A stretch of DNA of 25,830 nucleotides from contig NZ_CAMYEZ010000011.1 of NCBI RefSeq assembly GCF_947254915.1, positions 1-25,830 on the forward strand, given 5' to 3'. Below, piece by piece: positions 1 to 8,085 of this stretch (position 1 is the stretch's first letter; each line of letters opens with the position of its first letter). The DNA is from an uncultured Porphyromonas sp. (lineage in GTDB: Bacteria > Bacteroidota > Bacteroidia > Bacteroidales > Porphyromonadaceae). Under the pieces are notes generated by a model that was not told the DNA's origin, did no database searches, and was given only the letters and a program-made list of their open reading frames with translations. The translations under genes and the position numbers were made by a program.

Positions 1-679
1 GGAGCCCCCAGTCGAAGCGCCCGCCGCCACGCGCCTCTTTCATGTAAGGTATCAAGACCAGCAAGAGGATGATATTGGCGATCATGTTTGAGAGGAAGAT
101 ATACTCGACCCCGAGCCCTGGCTCGTACCACCAGTCAATCGCCCCCGGAGCCACCCTCTGGAGCCAAGGGCAGACCAGTAGGAAGAAGAGATTGAGCGCC
201 ACCGTCAGGAGTACGTAGCCTATCTTGATCAAGCCATAGCGCAAGGCTTGATTGGTGTAGCGCAGATAGGCAAAGGGGATACTGGTGAAAGCATCGATCG
301 CCACGATCACAATGAGCATCGCCACAGGGCGCAGCATGTCCGCATAGCCGAGAGCTGCACCGATTGGCTTGACAAAGAGCAAGCCCAAGATGAGGAAGAG
401 GAGCGAACTGGTGCCTAGCGTACGCAAACTATTAGCGTACACCTTGCGCCCGTCACCCTCACGGCTAAAGCGGAAGAAGCCCGTCTCCATCCCATACGTT
501 AGGAGGATCAGGAGCAGTGCCACCCAGGCATACAGATTGGTCACGATACCGTAGTCCGCTGGTGAGGGGAGCTGATACACATAAAGCGGGAAGAGCGCCC
601 AGCCGAGGAAGCGACTGAGCATAGTCGTTGCCCCGTAGATGACGGTGTCCTTAAAGAGACTCTTGATACGGCTACTCAT
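1..679 (-). CDS. Polysaccharide biosynthesis / oligosaccharide flippase family protein (partial, 3' end outside window)
   Basis: The reading frame opens with ATG at 677-679 and runs off the window edge, so only the N-terminal 226 residues are visible. The start MSSRIKSLFKDTVIYGATTM, followed by LSRFLGWALFPLY and a proline-containing segment ending PADYGIV, matches the N-terminus of Wzx-like polysaccharide transporters (MATE/PST fold). Several long hydrophobic stretches follow, consistent with membrane helices. Members move lipid-linked sugar intermediates across the inner membrane during capsule, O-antigen or exopolysaccharide synthesis; the substrate cannot be told from sequence. It begins 33 nt after the RNase Z stop on the same strand, so cotranscription with rnz and the dehydrogenase is plausible. 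No glycosyltransferase genes are visible nearby. Family assignment is good, specific role unknown. Confidence 0.8.
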   Translation of the reverse strand, partial: MSSRIKSLFKDTVIYGATTMLSRFLGWALFPLYVYQLPSPADYGIVTNLYAWVALLLILLTYGMETGFFRFSREGDGRKVYANSLRTLGTSSLLFLILGLLFVKPIGAALGYADMLRPVAMLIVIVAIDAFTSIPFAYLRYTNQALRYGLIKIGYVLLTVALNLFFLLVCPWLQRVAPGAIDWWYEPGLGVEYIFLSNMIANIILLLVLIPYMKEARGGGRFDWGL

Positions 680-712
680 TGGATTTCTATAAACGGTTTT
701 TTGAGTAAAGCA

Positions 713-1624
713 TTACACTTCGTACAGATCCCCCTCTTGGGCTGCAAAGCTATTGGGAAAGACCTCTTGAGCCTCCCTGAGTAGCACCGACACATCGTCA
801 TAGCGCCCCGAGTAGTGACCCAAGAGCAGTTGACCCACCTCGGCAGCCTTAGCCACCTCAGCCGCTTGCCGTGCCGTCGAGTGGCCGTAAGTCTCCGCAC
901 GGTCGAGAAACTCCTCACTGTAGGTGCTCTCGTGGTAGAGAAGGTCCACCTCACGAATCTGCTCCACCAGATGCCACGCAGGGAGCGTATCTGAGAGATA
1001 AGCGTAGGAGCGAGGCGGGCGACCAGGCTTCGTCAACTCACGGTTCGGGATGATGCGTCCGCCACCTTGAGGGACGTAGTCTAGCCCCATTTGCAGAGCT
1101 GGCATAGCGCTGTAAGGGATCTGGTAAAAATTCGTAGCCACAGGATCGATCCTCCTCGGCATACAGTGCTCACGACAGAGGAAGCCGATGGCACTCGTGC
1201 GGTGACGCAGGGGGAGCGTGTCGACCGTAATCCACTCGTCGGTGTAGATGGACGGGCTAACCTCGTCACTCGGAGCGATCGTCACAGAGAGCGCATAGGA
1301 GCTCTCCTCCATATGATGCGCCTCTATGTAGCGTACGAAGTCGGCCACCTCGGCAGTCGTCACGATCGTGAGTGGCTTCGTGCGCCCTACGTGTGCCATC
1401 GAGGTAAGCAGACCAGGTAGTCCGAAACAGTGGTCCCCGTGAGCGTGCGAGATAAAGAGCGCCTCCAGCTGTGTCATCTTATAGTCCGCCATAATGAGCG
1501 AGTGCTGCACCCCCTCGCCAGCATCTATCAGGTAGTGATGCCCAGCGACGGTCAGCACTTGCGCTGACGGTAGATGATACCGTGTGGGACGCGCAGAGCC
1601 ACAACCGAGGATCTTGACTTGCAT
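713..1624 (-). CDS. rnz: Ribonuclease Z (tRNA 3' processing endonuclease)
   Basis: A 303-residue metallo-beta-lactamase-fold protein, the normal length for bacterial RNase Z. The zinc-binding signature HAHGDH lies at residues 60-65 (H60, H62, D64, H65), preceded by LIDAGEGVQHSL, which is characteristic of the RNase Z/ElaC branch. Further metal-ligand candidates are the aspartate in YLSDT and the histidine in YGHST; LLGHYSGRY near the C-terminus is also family-typical. The enzyme cuts tRNA precursors 3' of the discriminator base in the cytoplasm. ATG at 1622-1624 opens directly into the first beta strand (MQVKILGCGSARP), so the start is secure. It lies 33 nt downstream of the hydroxyacyl-CoA dehydrogenase gene and 33 nt upstream of the flippase gene, all on the minus strand. 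Confidence 0.93.
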   Translation of the reverse strand: MQVKILGCGSARPTRYHLPSAQVLTVAGHHYLIDAGEGVQHSLIMADYKMTQLEALFISHAHGDHCFGLPGLLTSMAHVGRTKPLTIVTTAEVADFVRYIEAHHMEESSYALSVTIAPSDEVSPSIYTDEWITVDTLPLRHRTSAIGFLCREHCMPRRIDPVATNFYQIPYSAMPALQMGLDYVPQGGGRIIPNRELTKPGRPPRSYAYLSDTLPAWHLVEQIREVDLLYHESTYSEEFLDRAETYGHSTARQAAEVAKAAEVGQLLLGHYSGRYDDVSVLLREAQEVFPNSFAAQEGDLYEV

Positions 1625-1657
1625 CTCAAGCGTGTTGCTATAAAAACGGAGCTACGG

Positions 1658-2572
1658 CTAAGACTCTTCCTCCTCCTCTGGGGTATAGCGGTAAAAGCCT
1701 ACGCCCACCTTGCGACCGAGTTGACCGGCACGTACCTTACGACGTAGCAGTGGGTGCGGACGATACTTGCTATCCATAAACTCCGCAAAGAGCCCCTCCA
1801 AGATCTCCAGACAGGTGTCTAGTCCGATCCAGTCTGCCAGCTCTAGCGGACCCATCGGGTGACTAGCCCCAATGCGCATCGCACGGTCTATATCTTCGAT
1901 AGAGCCGATGCCCTGCGCCAGCTCGGTGATCGCCTCGTTGATCATCGGTATGAGCATACGATTGACGATGTAGCCAGGCGAGTCCTCGACGTAGACCGTC
2001 TCCTTGCCCATTGCATCGCACAACTCCTGGATCTGCTCGAGCGTCTCCTGCGAGGTGTGCTGTGACGAAACAATCTCAACGAGATCAATGAGTGGCACTG
2101 GATTGAAAAAGTGCATCCCCGCCACAAGCGACGGACGCTGCGTAGCGTTGCCCAGCTCCGTGATGCTAATCGACGAAGTGATCGAAGCAATGATCGTCCC
2201 CTCGCTCAGGACAGCGTCCAGGTCTCGGTAGAGCTCCTTGTGCTCCTCTAGGGAGCCACTAGACGCCTCTATGACTAGGTTGGCGGAGACAATGTCGGCA
2301 TTGTCCACGGTCACCTTGATGCGACTGAGGAGCTCCTGTCGCTCCGCATCGCTCCAGCCGAAGAGTTCGCCGCACTCCACCAGCGACTGCTCGAGGAGTG
2401 GGATAGCTCGCTTCTGACGGTCTAGTGAGCGCGCCTGTATGACGGTAGGTATATGGTGCATAGCCAGACAGATGGCTATGCTACGACCCATAGAGCCAGC
2501 GCCCACGATAGCCACCTTCTTGTCGTAGTGGGTCGTAGCGGTACTGCTCTGGGTAGAAGTCTCTCTTGTCAT
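1658..2572 (-). CDS. 3-hydroxyacyl-CoA (3-hydroxybutyryl-CoA) dehydrogenase
   Basis: A 304-residue protein from the start chosen at 2572. The N-terminal Rossmann domain begins KVAIVGAGSMGRSIA (GxGxxG, NAD binding). The catalytic region carries SITSSISITEL and GMHFFNPVPLIDLVEI, including the family's catalytic histidine, then EDSPGYIVNRMLIPMINEA; the C-terminal dimerisation domain includes HPMGPLELADWIGLD and ends GRKVGVGFYRY. These are hallmarks of the short FadB-like, Hbd-type dehydrogenases that interconvert 3-hydroxyacyl-CoA and 3-ketoacyl-CoA, often in butyrate or fatty acid metabolism. An in-frame ATG exists at 2623, but a TACCTTTG -7 element at 2597-2604 would lie inside that longer gene, and the extension lacks family similarity, so 2572 is preferred. 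No thiolase or crotonase is visible nearby, so the pathway is not fixed by context. Confidence 0.9.
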   Translation of the reverse strand: MTRETSTQSSTATTHYDKKVAIVGAGSMGRSIAICLAMHHIPTVIQARSLDRQKRAIPLLEQSLVECGELFGWSDAERQELLSRIKVTVDNADIVSANLVIEASSGSLEEHKELYRDLDAVLSEGTIIASITSSISITELGNATQRPSLVAGMHFFNPVPLIDLVEIVSSQHTSQETLEQIQELCDAMGKETVYVEDSPGYIVNRMLIPMINEAITELAQGIGSIEDIDRAMRIGASHPMGPLELADWIGLDTCLEILEGLFAEFMDSKYRPHPLLRRKVRAGQLGRKVGVGFYRYTPEEEEES

Positions 2573-2596
2573 TGTATTGTAGTCTCTCTTGCGGAT

Positions 2597-2604
2597 CAAA
2601 GGTA
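2597..2604 (-). promoter_or_regulatory. Bacteroidota -7 element upstream of the dehydrogenase gene
   Basis: Read on the minus strand, 2604-2597 is TACCTTTG, a match to the Bacteroidota -7 consensus TAnnTTTG. It would place the transcription start near 2590, about 18 nt before the ATG at 2572. No good TTTG -33 element is seen at the expected spacing. It supports the shorter start of the gene. Confidence 0.5.
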
Positions 2605-2815
2605 CAAAAAAGCGCTCACCCATCTAGCGAGCGCTCCGCTCTAGACTCCGCAAATCTTACGATTAGTCCCTTGTGGGGACGCTCGGGAGGAAGTGGGCTC
2701 TGCGGAGAGGCTGGCGTAGCGATAAAGTGTGTCTGTAGCCATATATCCCAGGGTTGGTCGTTGTGTGTCATCTTAGGATAGCAATAACTGTATCCGAGAA
2801 AGTTATGAACCTACC

Positions 2816-2854
2816 AAAAAAAAGGCGACTCAGCTCCGAAGAGCAGGGTCGCCT
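2816..2854 (-). terminator. Rho-independent terminator of the surface-protein operon
   Basis: On the minus strand, just after the stop at 2889, a stem forms between 2848-2854 and 2823-2829 (GTCGCCT pairs with AGGCGAC). An inner GAGC/GCTC pairing (2841-2844 with 2833-2836) closes a CGAA loop. It is followed by a run of eight T on that strand (2823-2816). This is a strong intrinsic terminator that separates the operon from the dehydrogenase gene. Confidence 0.85.
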
Positions 2855-2888
2855 CTCAAAGTATATGAGACCAAGTCTCAGAATCGGA

Positions 2889-4820
2889 TTAGTCCTCTAT
2901 GGTTGGAGTCCCTTCTCTAGATGACCCATAGAGCGGGTGTGTAGGAGCATAGTCAGAATTCTTTGTTCCGTCATACTTGAGGAATTCAATGTTGCTGACT
3001 TTACACTTTTCAAACTTCACCCCAGTAGCATCAGCGATGTCTCCGACCAGTCCTGCGATGTTTGTCGTAGACGAACCATTGACACGCAGGCTGACGTAGT
3101 TAGCTGTACACTCGGTTAGTGTATGGTTCTTGTTTAGAGATCCAACCATACCTCCGATTTGAGTGCCTTTTGCCTGAATCGTGATATTTGTCACACTACA
3201 CTTCTTGAATACGAACGCATCACTCGGATTCGTATATCCGATGAGCCCTCCTACATTCTGAGTCTTGAGGAAGCTGTTAGCCCCCTTAATGAAAACGTTT
3301 TTAGCATGTACGTTCTCTAGATTTCCAGAGAAGTATCCAACACATCCAGCAAAGTAAGCCGACTCACTATGTTTCTTTCCAGGTTCAACCTTTACGCCTT
3401 CGAGACCATTGATTGTGATGTTTTCGAAGGTTAGATTCTTGATGTCTCCATACCATACCCCAAAGACCCCTGTTTGTTGCTCTATCTTGAAGAAGCCACT
3501 TTTCTTGAAGAGGAATTTCTGAACACTGAAGTTACGTAGGACATGGCCGTTTCCGTCGAATGTGCCGCAGTCACCACCAAAATTTCCGTCGCGAGGCCCG
3601 ATGGGGTACCAGTCAATACCGTTCATGTCAATGTCCGACTCGAGCTTGAAGACTTTGTTGCCTCCTAGCTCCTCAGGGTGAGCAGAGACCCACATCATCT
3701 CCTCACGATTGGTGATGTGGTAGGTCGTAATTGTTTTACCACCCACCTCACTGGTTGTAATTGCGGGCTTCTTGGGAGTTACTTCTTTAGGAGCAAACCA
3801 AGGCTGATGATTGTTGTACTCCTCGATGAAGTTCTCTTCGATAATCACCTTGACACTAGTTGCAGTCGTCAGGAGGTTACCCATGAGGGTGGTTAGGTAG
3901 TTACGCTGGATAGGTACATTGACAGCGAAGTCGTAGGTTGATATAAGCTCTCCGTCTTTGCCACCCTTTTTAGCCGTGAAGACTACGTGAAGAGGTGTCT
4001 GCTCAGACTGGTCAGTCATTAGGTAGTCTACGGCCATGGTGCGGTTGTGATCGTCAGAGTCATAACCGAGCATGTAGTCCTTCTGGTCCTTGTTTATATT
4101 GACATCGTAGGTGATGACGCCTGCATCACCCTTCGCCTTGAGAGGAATGCCCGTAGAGGCGCCCGTCAGGAGGTTCATAGAGTTGAATCTCTGACAATCT
4201 GCGCCATAGTACTGGATAGAGAAGTAGTCAGGCTTGTCAGCAGGAACTAGCCCCCAGTCTGTAGTAACGACGCGGATCTTAGAGAAGGGACGGCGTAGTA
4301 CGAGCGTCTCGTTAAGAGCCTCCGTACCAACATTTATCTCCTTCGCAATCCAATAAGCATCGCGAGACTCGTCGTTTAGTTGCTTGTCAGGGTCATCAAG
4401 GCAAGTGATGTTTTTGAAGTCGGCGGTGTTGTAGTGAAGGTCAGCGGTCTCACCTTGCTTGACGAAGTCTGCCCAGACTACGAACTTGTATTTTCTATTG
4501 GGTGTTAGTCGTAGCTCATAAGTGATCTCCTCGTAGGAGTCTACGGTCTTGACTAAAGGCTCAACGACACTCTCGCCCGAGGTGTTGTAGACAGCGAGCT
4601 TGTATCGGATGTCGTACTTCGACATGTCTACGTTAGTGATACCACCCTTGGCACTAGAGCTATTGGCGGAGGCACGGAGGGCCTGCATGTCTTCGGGGAG
4701 AGATAGCTTGATAACTACTTTACCCGGATCATTGCTGTCTAGCTGGTCATTCCTCTGGCATGAAGCTCCGATCAGGAGGATAGCTAGAGAAGCCAGGAAA
4801 AGCTTGATTCTTTGATTCAT
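2889..4820 (-). CDS. DUF6562-like fimbrillin-type lipoprotein with C-terminal GLUG-like repeats
   Basis: A 643-residue secreted lipoprotein. The signal peptide ends in a lipobox with C21 (LLIGASC). Residues from about 30 to 340 look like the Bacteroidota fimbrillin-type fold (DUF6562): KYKFVVWADFVKQG, then LHYNTADF, VLRRPFSKIRVVT, and VPIQRNYLTTLMGNLLT before a final strand VKVIIEENF. The second half is a probable right-handed beta-helix with GLUG-like motifs (GGLIGYTN, GGMVGSLN, AGLVGDI), typical of bacterial surface adhesins. It is the last gene of a minus-strand operon; the preceding gene (4911-5972) is a shorter paralogue of its N-terminal half. A likely role is a surface or fimbrial tip/accessory component, exposed after lipidation. 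Domain names rest on motif recognition, not a profile search; the ligand is unknown. Confidence 0.8.
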   Translation of the reverse strand: MNQRIKLFLASLAILLIGASCQRNDQLDSNDPGKVVIKLSLPEDMQALRASANSSSAKGGITNVDMSKYDIRYKLAVYNTSGESVVEPLVKTVDSYEEITYELRLTPNRKYKFVVWADFVKQGETADLHYNTADFKNITCLDDPDKQLNDESRDAYWIAKEINVGTEALNETLVLRRPFSKIRVVTTDWGLVPADKPDYFSIQYYGADCQRFNSMNLLTGASTGIPLKAKGDAGVITYDVNINKDQKDYMLGYDSDDHNRTMAVDYLMTDQSEQTPLHVVFTAKKGGKDGELISTYDFAVNVPIQRNYLTTLMGNLLTTATSVKVIIEENFIEEYNNHQPWFAPKEVTPKKPAITTSEVGGKTITTYHITNREEMMWVSAHPEELGGNKVFKLESDIDMNGIDWYPIGPRDGNFGGDCGTFDGNGHVLRNFSVQKFLFKKSGFFKIEQQTGVFGVWYGDIKNLTFENITINGLEGVKVEPGKKHSESAYFAGCVGYFSGNLENVHAKNVFIKGANSFLKTQNVGGLIGYTNPSDAFVFKKCSVTNITIQAKGTQIGGMVGSLNKNHTLTECTANYVSLRVNGSSTTNIAGLVGDIADATGVKFEKCKVSNIEFLKYDGTKNSDYAPTHPLYGSSREGTPTIED

Positions 4821-4910
4821 ACTGCTACTGTTAATTGTTGGTTTATGATATGTGATTGGGACTCTTCCTTTGTGTCGTCAGAGAAAAGGCTCCCTTGTTT
4901 TTCTGATTAC

Positions 4911-5972
4911 CTAGATCTTGATAACAAATTCACCATCAAAGTCTTCATCAATCTGGATACCATCGTCTTTCCCGAAGCTCTTGGTCAGGAAGTACCCCTC
5001 AAGGAGCGTCTCATGGTTCCTGAGGAGAGGTATGTGTACTCCGTTTATGTGGCTGATTTCCTTGTTGTGGTCATAGATATGGAAGTCTGCGACAACGACA
5101 TTCTCTTCGCTCCAAGAGGTGAATATATAGTCTAGAGCTAGAGACACCGTTTTATGGTCCGAAGAGACGTATATATCTGGCTTGACATTCACGCTGTAGT
5201 TTACCCCAAACTTGTTAGGTCTGCGCTCGGGTACATTATATCCGACGGCAGCGAATTGGGTATAGACAATCTTTACGGTGATATCCTCAATATTACTGCC
5301 CGAGAGTAGGTAGTCTCCGTAATCAATAGCCTTAAGCCAATAGCGAGCGTTGGGTCTCTCCATATGTACGGGTATCTTACGATCTCTAATCACTTTATGG
5401 GCATCGGCTGCAGAGGCCGGATATCCCTCTGGCGTCAGGGTATAGTCTATGATGAAGTCTTCGGTCCCGACGGCGCAACTCCTCAAGTGCGCATTCTGAG
5501 GATAGGTCGAGAGGTCTGTGCCAATGTGCGTGAGATCAGATGTGAGGTAGTGCCAGTCCTTGATCTCATTCGCCTTAATGTAATCGGCAAAGGCTGCAAC
5601 CCTGTACTTCCCCTGAGGTAGATACACATGTATCGTGTCCTGTGGGGGGAGGGCGTTGTGAGGCTGAGTGACTACTCTTCGCTCCACTACGTGTCCCGCT
5701 TCGTCATAGATCTCGGCTGTAATTCTCATCTGATACCCATCCCCTAGCTCGTAAGGTAGTGAGGGAGTCTCGTTAAGCTTGATTACTTTCGAGTTGTATT
5801 TCTCATCAAAAACCACCTTTTTGTAGTAAGGCGGAGGAGTCCTATCTGCATTAAACTCTAGGATTACTAGAGATTTGCTAGGTGTAGGGTACTCGTGTAT
5901 GGTCCTATCGCAAGAGATAAAAGAGAGGATGGATAGGACTATTACTATGGCTATGGATAATCTGTACTTCAT
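4911..5972 (-). CDS. DUF6562-like / fimbrillin-type lipoprotein
   Basis: A 353-residue lipoprotein with a signal peptide ending in lipobox C21 (LSFISC). Its core parallels the N-terminal half of the next protein: KYRVAAFADYIKAN then WHYLTSDLTHI (compare KYKFVVWADFVKQG then LHYNTADF), and near the end HIPLLRNHETLLEGYFLT (compare VPIQRNYLTTLMGNLLT), followed by an acidic IDEDFDGEF tail. These are fimbrillin-type landmarks of Bacteroidota pilin and pilin-anchor proteins. It lacks the beta-helix extension, so the two genes look like a tandem duplication in which one copy gained a C-terminal adhesin module, or the other lost it. It starts 10 nt after the stop of the DUF3575 protein, indicating translational coupling. 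Pilin, anchor or accessory role cannot be told apart from sequence. Confidence 0.75.
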   Translation of the reverse strand: MKYRLSIAIVIVLSILSFISCDRTIHEYPTPSKSLVILEFNADRTPPPYYKKVVFDEKYNSKVIKLNETPSLPYELGDGYQMRITAEIYDEAGHVVERRVVTQPHNALPPQDTIHVYLPQGKYRVAAFADYIKANEIKDWHYLTSDLTHIGTDLSTYPQNAHLRSCAVGTEDFIIDYTLTPEGYPASAADAHKVIRDRKIPVHMERPNARYWLKAIDYGDYLLSGSNIEDITVKIVYTQFAAVGYNVPERRPNKFGVNYSVNVKPDIYVSSDHKTVSLALDYIFTSWSEENVVVADFHIYDHNKEISHINGVHIPLLRNHETLLEGYFLTKSFGKDDGIQIDEDFDGEFVIKI

Positions 5973-5982
5973 CGGTTATATT

Positions 5983-7248
5983 TCATTTGCGTGGGGTATA
6001 CCACTTGTACATGATGGTTAGTCCAGCTCTAGTTACACCCCAGTAGCTTTCGTGAGTATTGCTATTGAATTTGGCTCCGTTGTACCAGTTTCGGTATGAG
6101 TCGTAAATGTAATCTGCGTACCCGACACCGATGTTTGCTTCTAGAGCCCATCTCTTGTCTTTACCAAAGTTCCAAGAGTATCCGTATCCAACGCCTGCAT
6201 TCCATAGTGCATGGTTGGGGTCTTGGAAGCGGCCCTTATCGTTGAGGGCAATATTGAATCCGAGTAGAGCTCCATGTAACCCTACGAAATGTCCCTCTCC
6301 GGCTTTTCGTCCGAGCCAGTATCTAAATTCTGGTTGCGAGCCAAGAAGTCTGATCTTCCTATCTGGGACTCGTATGTCGTAGGGGGAGTATACAAAGGGG
6401 ATGTCTAGAGAGGTCTTTCTCCACAGCTCGACCTCTACGCCTAGGTTCGCCACGAGGATCCCATCAAAGAGGAGATTGTTTTTAAGGGCGAAGAAACGTG
6501 TCTCAGCAGTGGGAAGAAAAGAGGCTTCTATCTTGGGTAGCATACATACCTCGGTGCTCGGAAGGAGTGTCGGAGGCATAGGCGGTATCTTAGGGAGCTC
6601 TACATTATAAGCCTTGCATACGATGACCATGCGGGCATTTCTAAAGGGAGTAAAGAGTCCGTAGATGAGGCTATGCCAAGTCTTGCCGTTGTCAATAGCT
6701 TGGATCTTCCTTTTTCTCAACTTCCAGTCAGGCGTATTATCAATGATCTCTAATAAGCGGTCTCTGTAGGGATAGTCCTTATCCTTGATTAGAGCTCTAC
6801 GAAAGCCCTCCCAGTCCTCTGCCAGGTTCTGAGTGCGTACCAAAGCTGGATCCACAGAGGTGTTTTTGAGAATAAAGTTCTTGAGGATTTCAGACCGCCA
6901 GAAGCCTAGATCGTAATTGTGCGCTACTGGTCCCTCGGGAGAAGCACTACCTCCGATCCATAGGTACTGAAAGTCCACTCTTTTGTCTTGCAGTACTTGG
7001 TTGACGAGAGCTGCCACACTGTCTAGTTCAGGAGACGGGATGTACGTATGCTTGTCAATCTCAAAGATGATAGGCACTAGCCCAGTCTCGCTGTATGCGA
7101 TGGTGGAGTCGGGCTTGTTGTTGGGGAGGAACACTACGTGCTTAGGGTACACCATATGCCCGACGATAGGATTTAGCTTATCATCTTGAGCATAGATAGA
7201 TACCGCTAGAGCTAGTGTAGATACTATTGTCAGTATAAATCTTCTCAT
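5983..7248 (-). CDS. OmpA-like / DUF3575 outer-membrane protein of the fimbria-like operon
   Basis: A 421-residue protein with a cleavable signal peptide (MRRFILTIVSTLALAVSIYA, then QDD). Residues about 50-200 resemble an OmpA-like peptidoglycan-binding fold: PIIFEIDKHTYIPS starts it, and a glycine-rich GGSASPEGP segment followed by an N-x8-R helix occupies the usual binding-loop position. A proline-rich linker (ELPKIPPMPPTLLP) leads to a C-terminal barrel with alternating aromatic strands (LWNAGVGYGYSWNFG and WALEANIGVGYADYIY), as in DUF3575. Such proteins often precede fimbrillin-like genes in Bacteroidota and may anchor the apparatus to cell wall and outer membrane; that role is inference. 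First gene of the operon, with a consensus promoter about 200 bp upstream. Confidence 0.72.
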   Translation of the reverse strand: MRRFILTIVSTLALAVSIYAQDDKLNPIVGHMVYPKHVVFLPNNKPDSTIAYSETGLVPIIFEIDKHTYIPSPELDSVAALVNQVLQDKRVDFQYLWIGGSASPEGPVAHNYDLGFWRSEILKNFILKNTSVDPALVRTQNLAEDWEGFRRALIKDKDYPYRDRLLEIIDNTPDWKLRKRKIQAIDNGKTWHSLIYGLFTPFRNARMVIVCKAYNVELPKIPPMPPTLLPSTEVCMLPKIEASFLPTAETRFFALKNNLLFDGILVANLGVEVELWRKTSLDIPFVYSPYDIRVPDRKIRLLGSQPEFRYWLGRKAGEGHFVGLHGALLGFNIALNDKGRFQDPNHALWNAGVGYGYSWNFGKDKRWALEANIGVGYADYIYDSYRNWYNGAKFNSNTHESYWGVTRAGLTIMYKWYTPRK

Positions 7249-7449
7249 GAGGAAAGGTTACTTATATAGGTTTGACCGATATCTAGGAGGTAATCCTAAA
7301 GGCTCCTTATTTACCTTTGGGAATAGCGGAAAGATAAGTGTAGAACCCTTCATTTGCTAGTCATAGGTCTAGATGAAATAATGATTCACGTTTAAGGAGT
7401 GTCGGCATATCTGTATGTGATGTGAGTTAAAACTGTTATGCCTCTGAGA

Positions 7450-7480
7450 CAAAGGTAGTTTTTTTTCTCTTATCAGCAAA
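7450..7480 (-). promoter_or_regulatory. Consensus Bacteroidota promoter (-33 TTTG, N19, -7 TACCTTTG)
   Basis: Reading the minus strand, TTTG at 7480-7477 is followed after exactly 19 nt by TACCTTTG at 7457-7450, matching the Bacteroidota sigma-factor promoter layout. The predicted start near 7443 leaves a leader of about 195 nt before the operon start codon at 7248, long enough for post-transcriptional control. A second CAAAGGTA at 7539-7546 lacks a -33 partner. Confidence 0.7.
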
Positions 7481-7705
7481 ATCCGAACTTGACGTGTGTG
7501 TGCTCTCATACGTTCCCCTGTAAGGTGCAACACGTAGGCAAAGGTAGAAAAAAAACTCGTGGGACGTTATTGGACAACCTTGCAAAGCTGGCGCATTATA
7601 ACTCGCTCCTCTTCGATGAACTTCGAGGAATATATGGCTAAATCCTCGCTACAAAGCGGTATAGAGCTACTCTATAGCTACTCTTACATCTCCGCTGATT
7701 CTAAT

Positions 7706-7892
7706 CTCTACCGAAGAAATCGAGAATCTCCAGGGAGCAAACGAAAATTCTCCACGGAACCGGGAAATAAAAGTTCGGAAGAATGAAATGAAACTTCGGA
7801 AGAAAGAAATCAAAGTTCCGATGAATTTTCCGATTCCTCCGTGGAGATTCGGCAATTTCCACCGAGGAATTGCTCAATTTCCTTGATAGTGC
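7706..7892 (-). repeat. Intergenic inverted-repeat element, copy A (inverted orientation)
   Basis: First of three related elements in the window, reversed relative to copies B and C. It has three 9-bp boxes at an exact 21-bp period: GTTCGGAAG at 7773, CTTCGGAAG at 7794 and GTTCCGATG at 7815. CCACGGA/TCCGTGG motifs flank the boxes (7752-7758 and 7837-7844). Its outer edge ends TTCCTTGATAGTGC (7879-7892), the reverse complement of the left edge of copy B. The rest of the gene-free stretch 7249-8085 holds the operon promoter at 7450-7480 and small hairpins (7660-7676, 7937-7956), but no credible gene. Confidence 0.8.
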
Positions 7893-8031
7893 TGTCGATG
7901 ACTTCATCCTAAATAATTCGTCAGCCCTACCTTTTGGATGAAAATGGATTTTCATCTTGCTCGAAAACGGCTCTTCTCCAGTTTTAAGGTGCTCAGAGCA
8001 TGGAGGCGCAGACACTTCCCCTGTATAAAGC

Positions 8032-8068
8032 GAGAGGCTCCATCGCTGAATGAGCGATGGAGCCTCTC
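8032..8068 (-). terminator. Terminator-like hairpin after the DUF4374-like gene
   Basis: A perfect 16-bp stem (8032-8047 with 8053-8068) encloses a 5-nt loop GAATG, 17 nt past the stop codon at 8086 on the minus strand. The following bases on that strand are GCTTTATAC, so the U tract is weak, but the stem is very stable. It probably ends the receptor-lipoprotein transcript or protects its 3' end. Confidence 0.7.
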
Positions 8069-8085
8069 CTGGTGATGTGACAGGG

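Noticed and set aside
676..954. Minus-strand ORF of 92 residues
   Set aside because: It lies inside rnz in another frame, is arginine and serine rich, and has no recognisable motif.
2646..2707. CTCCGCA/TGCGGAG inverted repeat as a small RNA or terminator
   Set aside because: The arms are about 50 nt apart and no promoter or T tract is associated, so it may be chance.
7539..7546. Second CAAAGGTA as another promoter for the surface operon
   Set aside because: It matches the -7 box but no -33 TTTG lies at the expected distance, and the element at 7450 is better.
7667..8015. Two overlapping minus-strand ORFs of 62 and 104 residues
   Set aside because: They translate repeat copy A; Phe/Leu-rich runs recur wherever the repeat does, in several frames, and no start signal or family similarity is seen.
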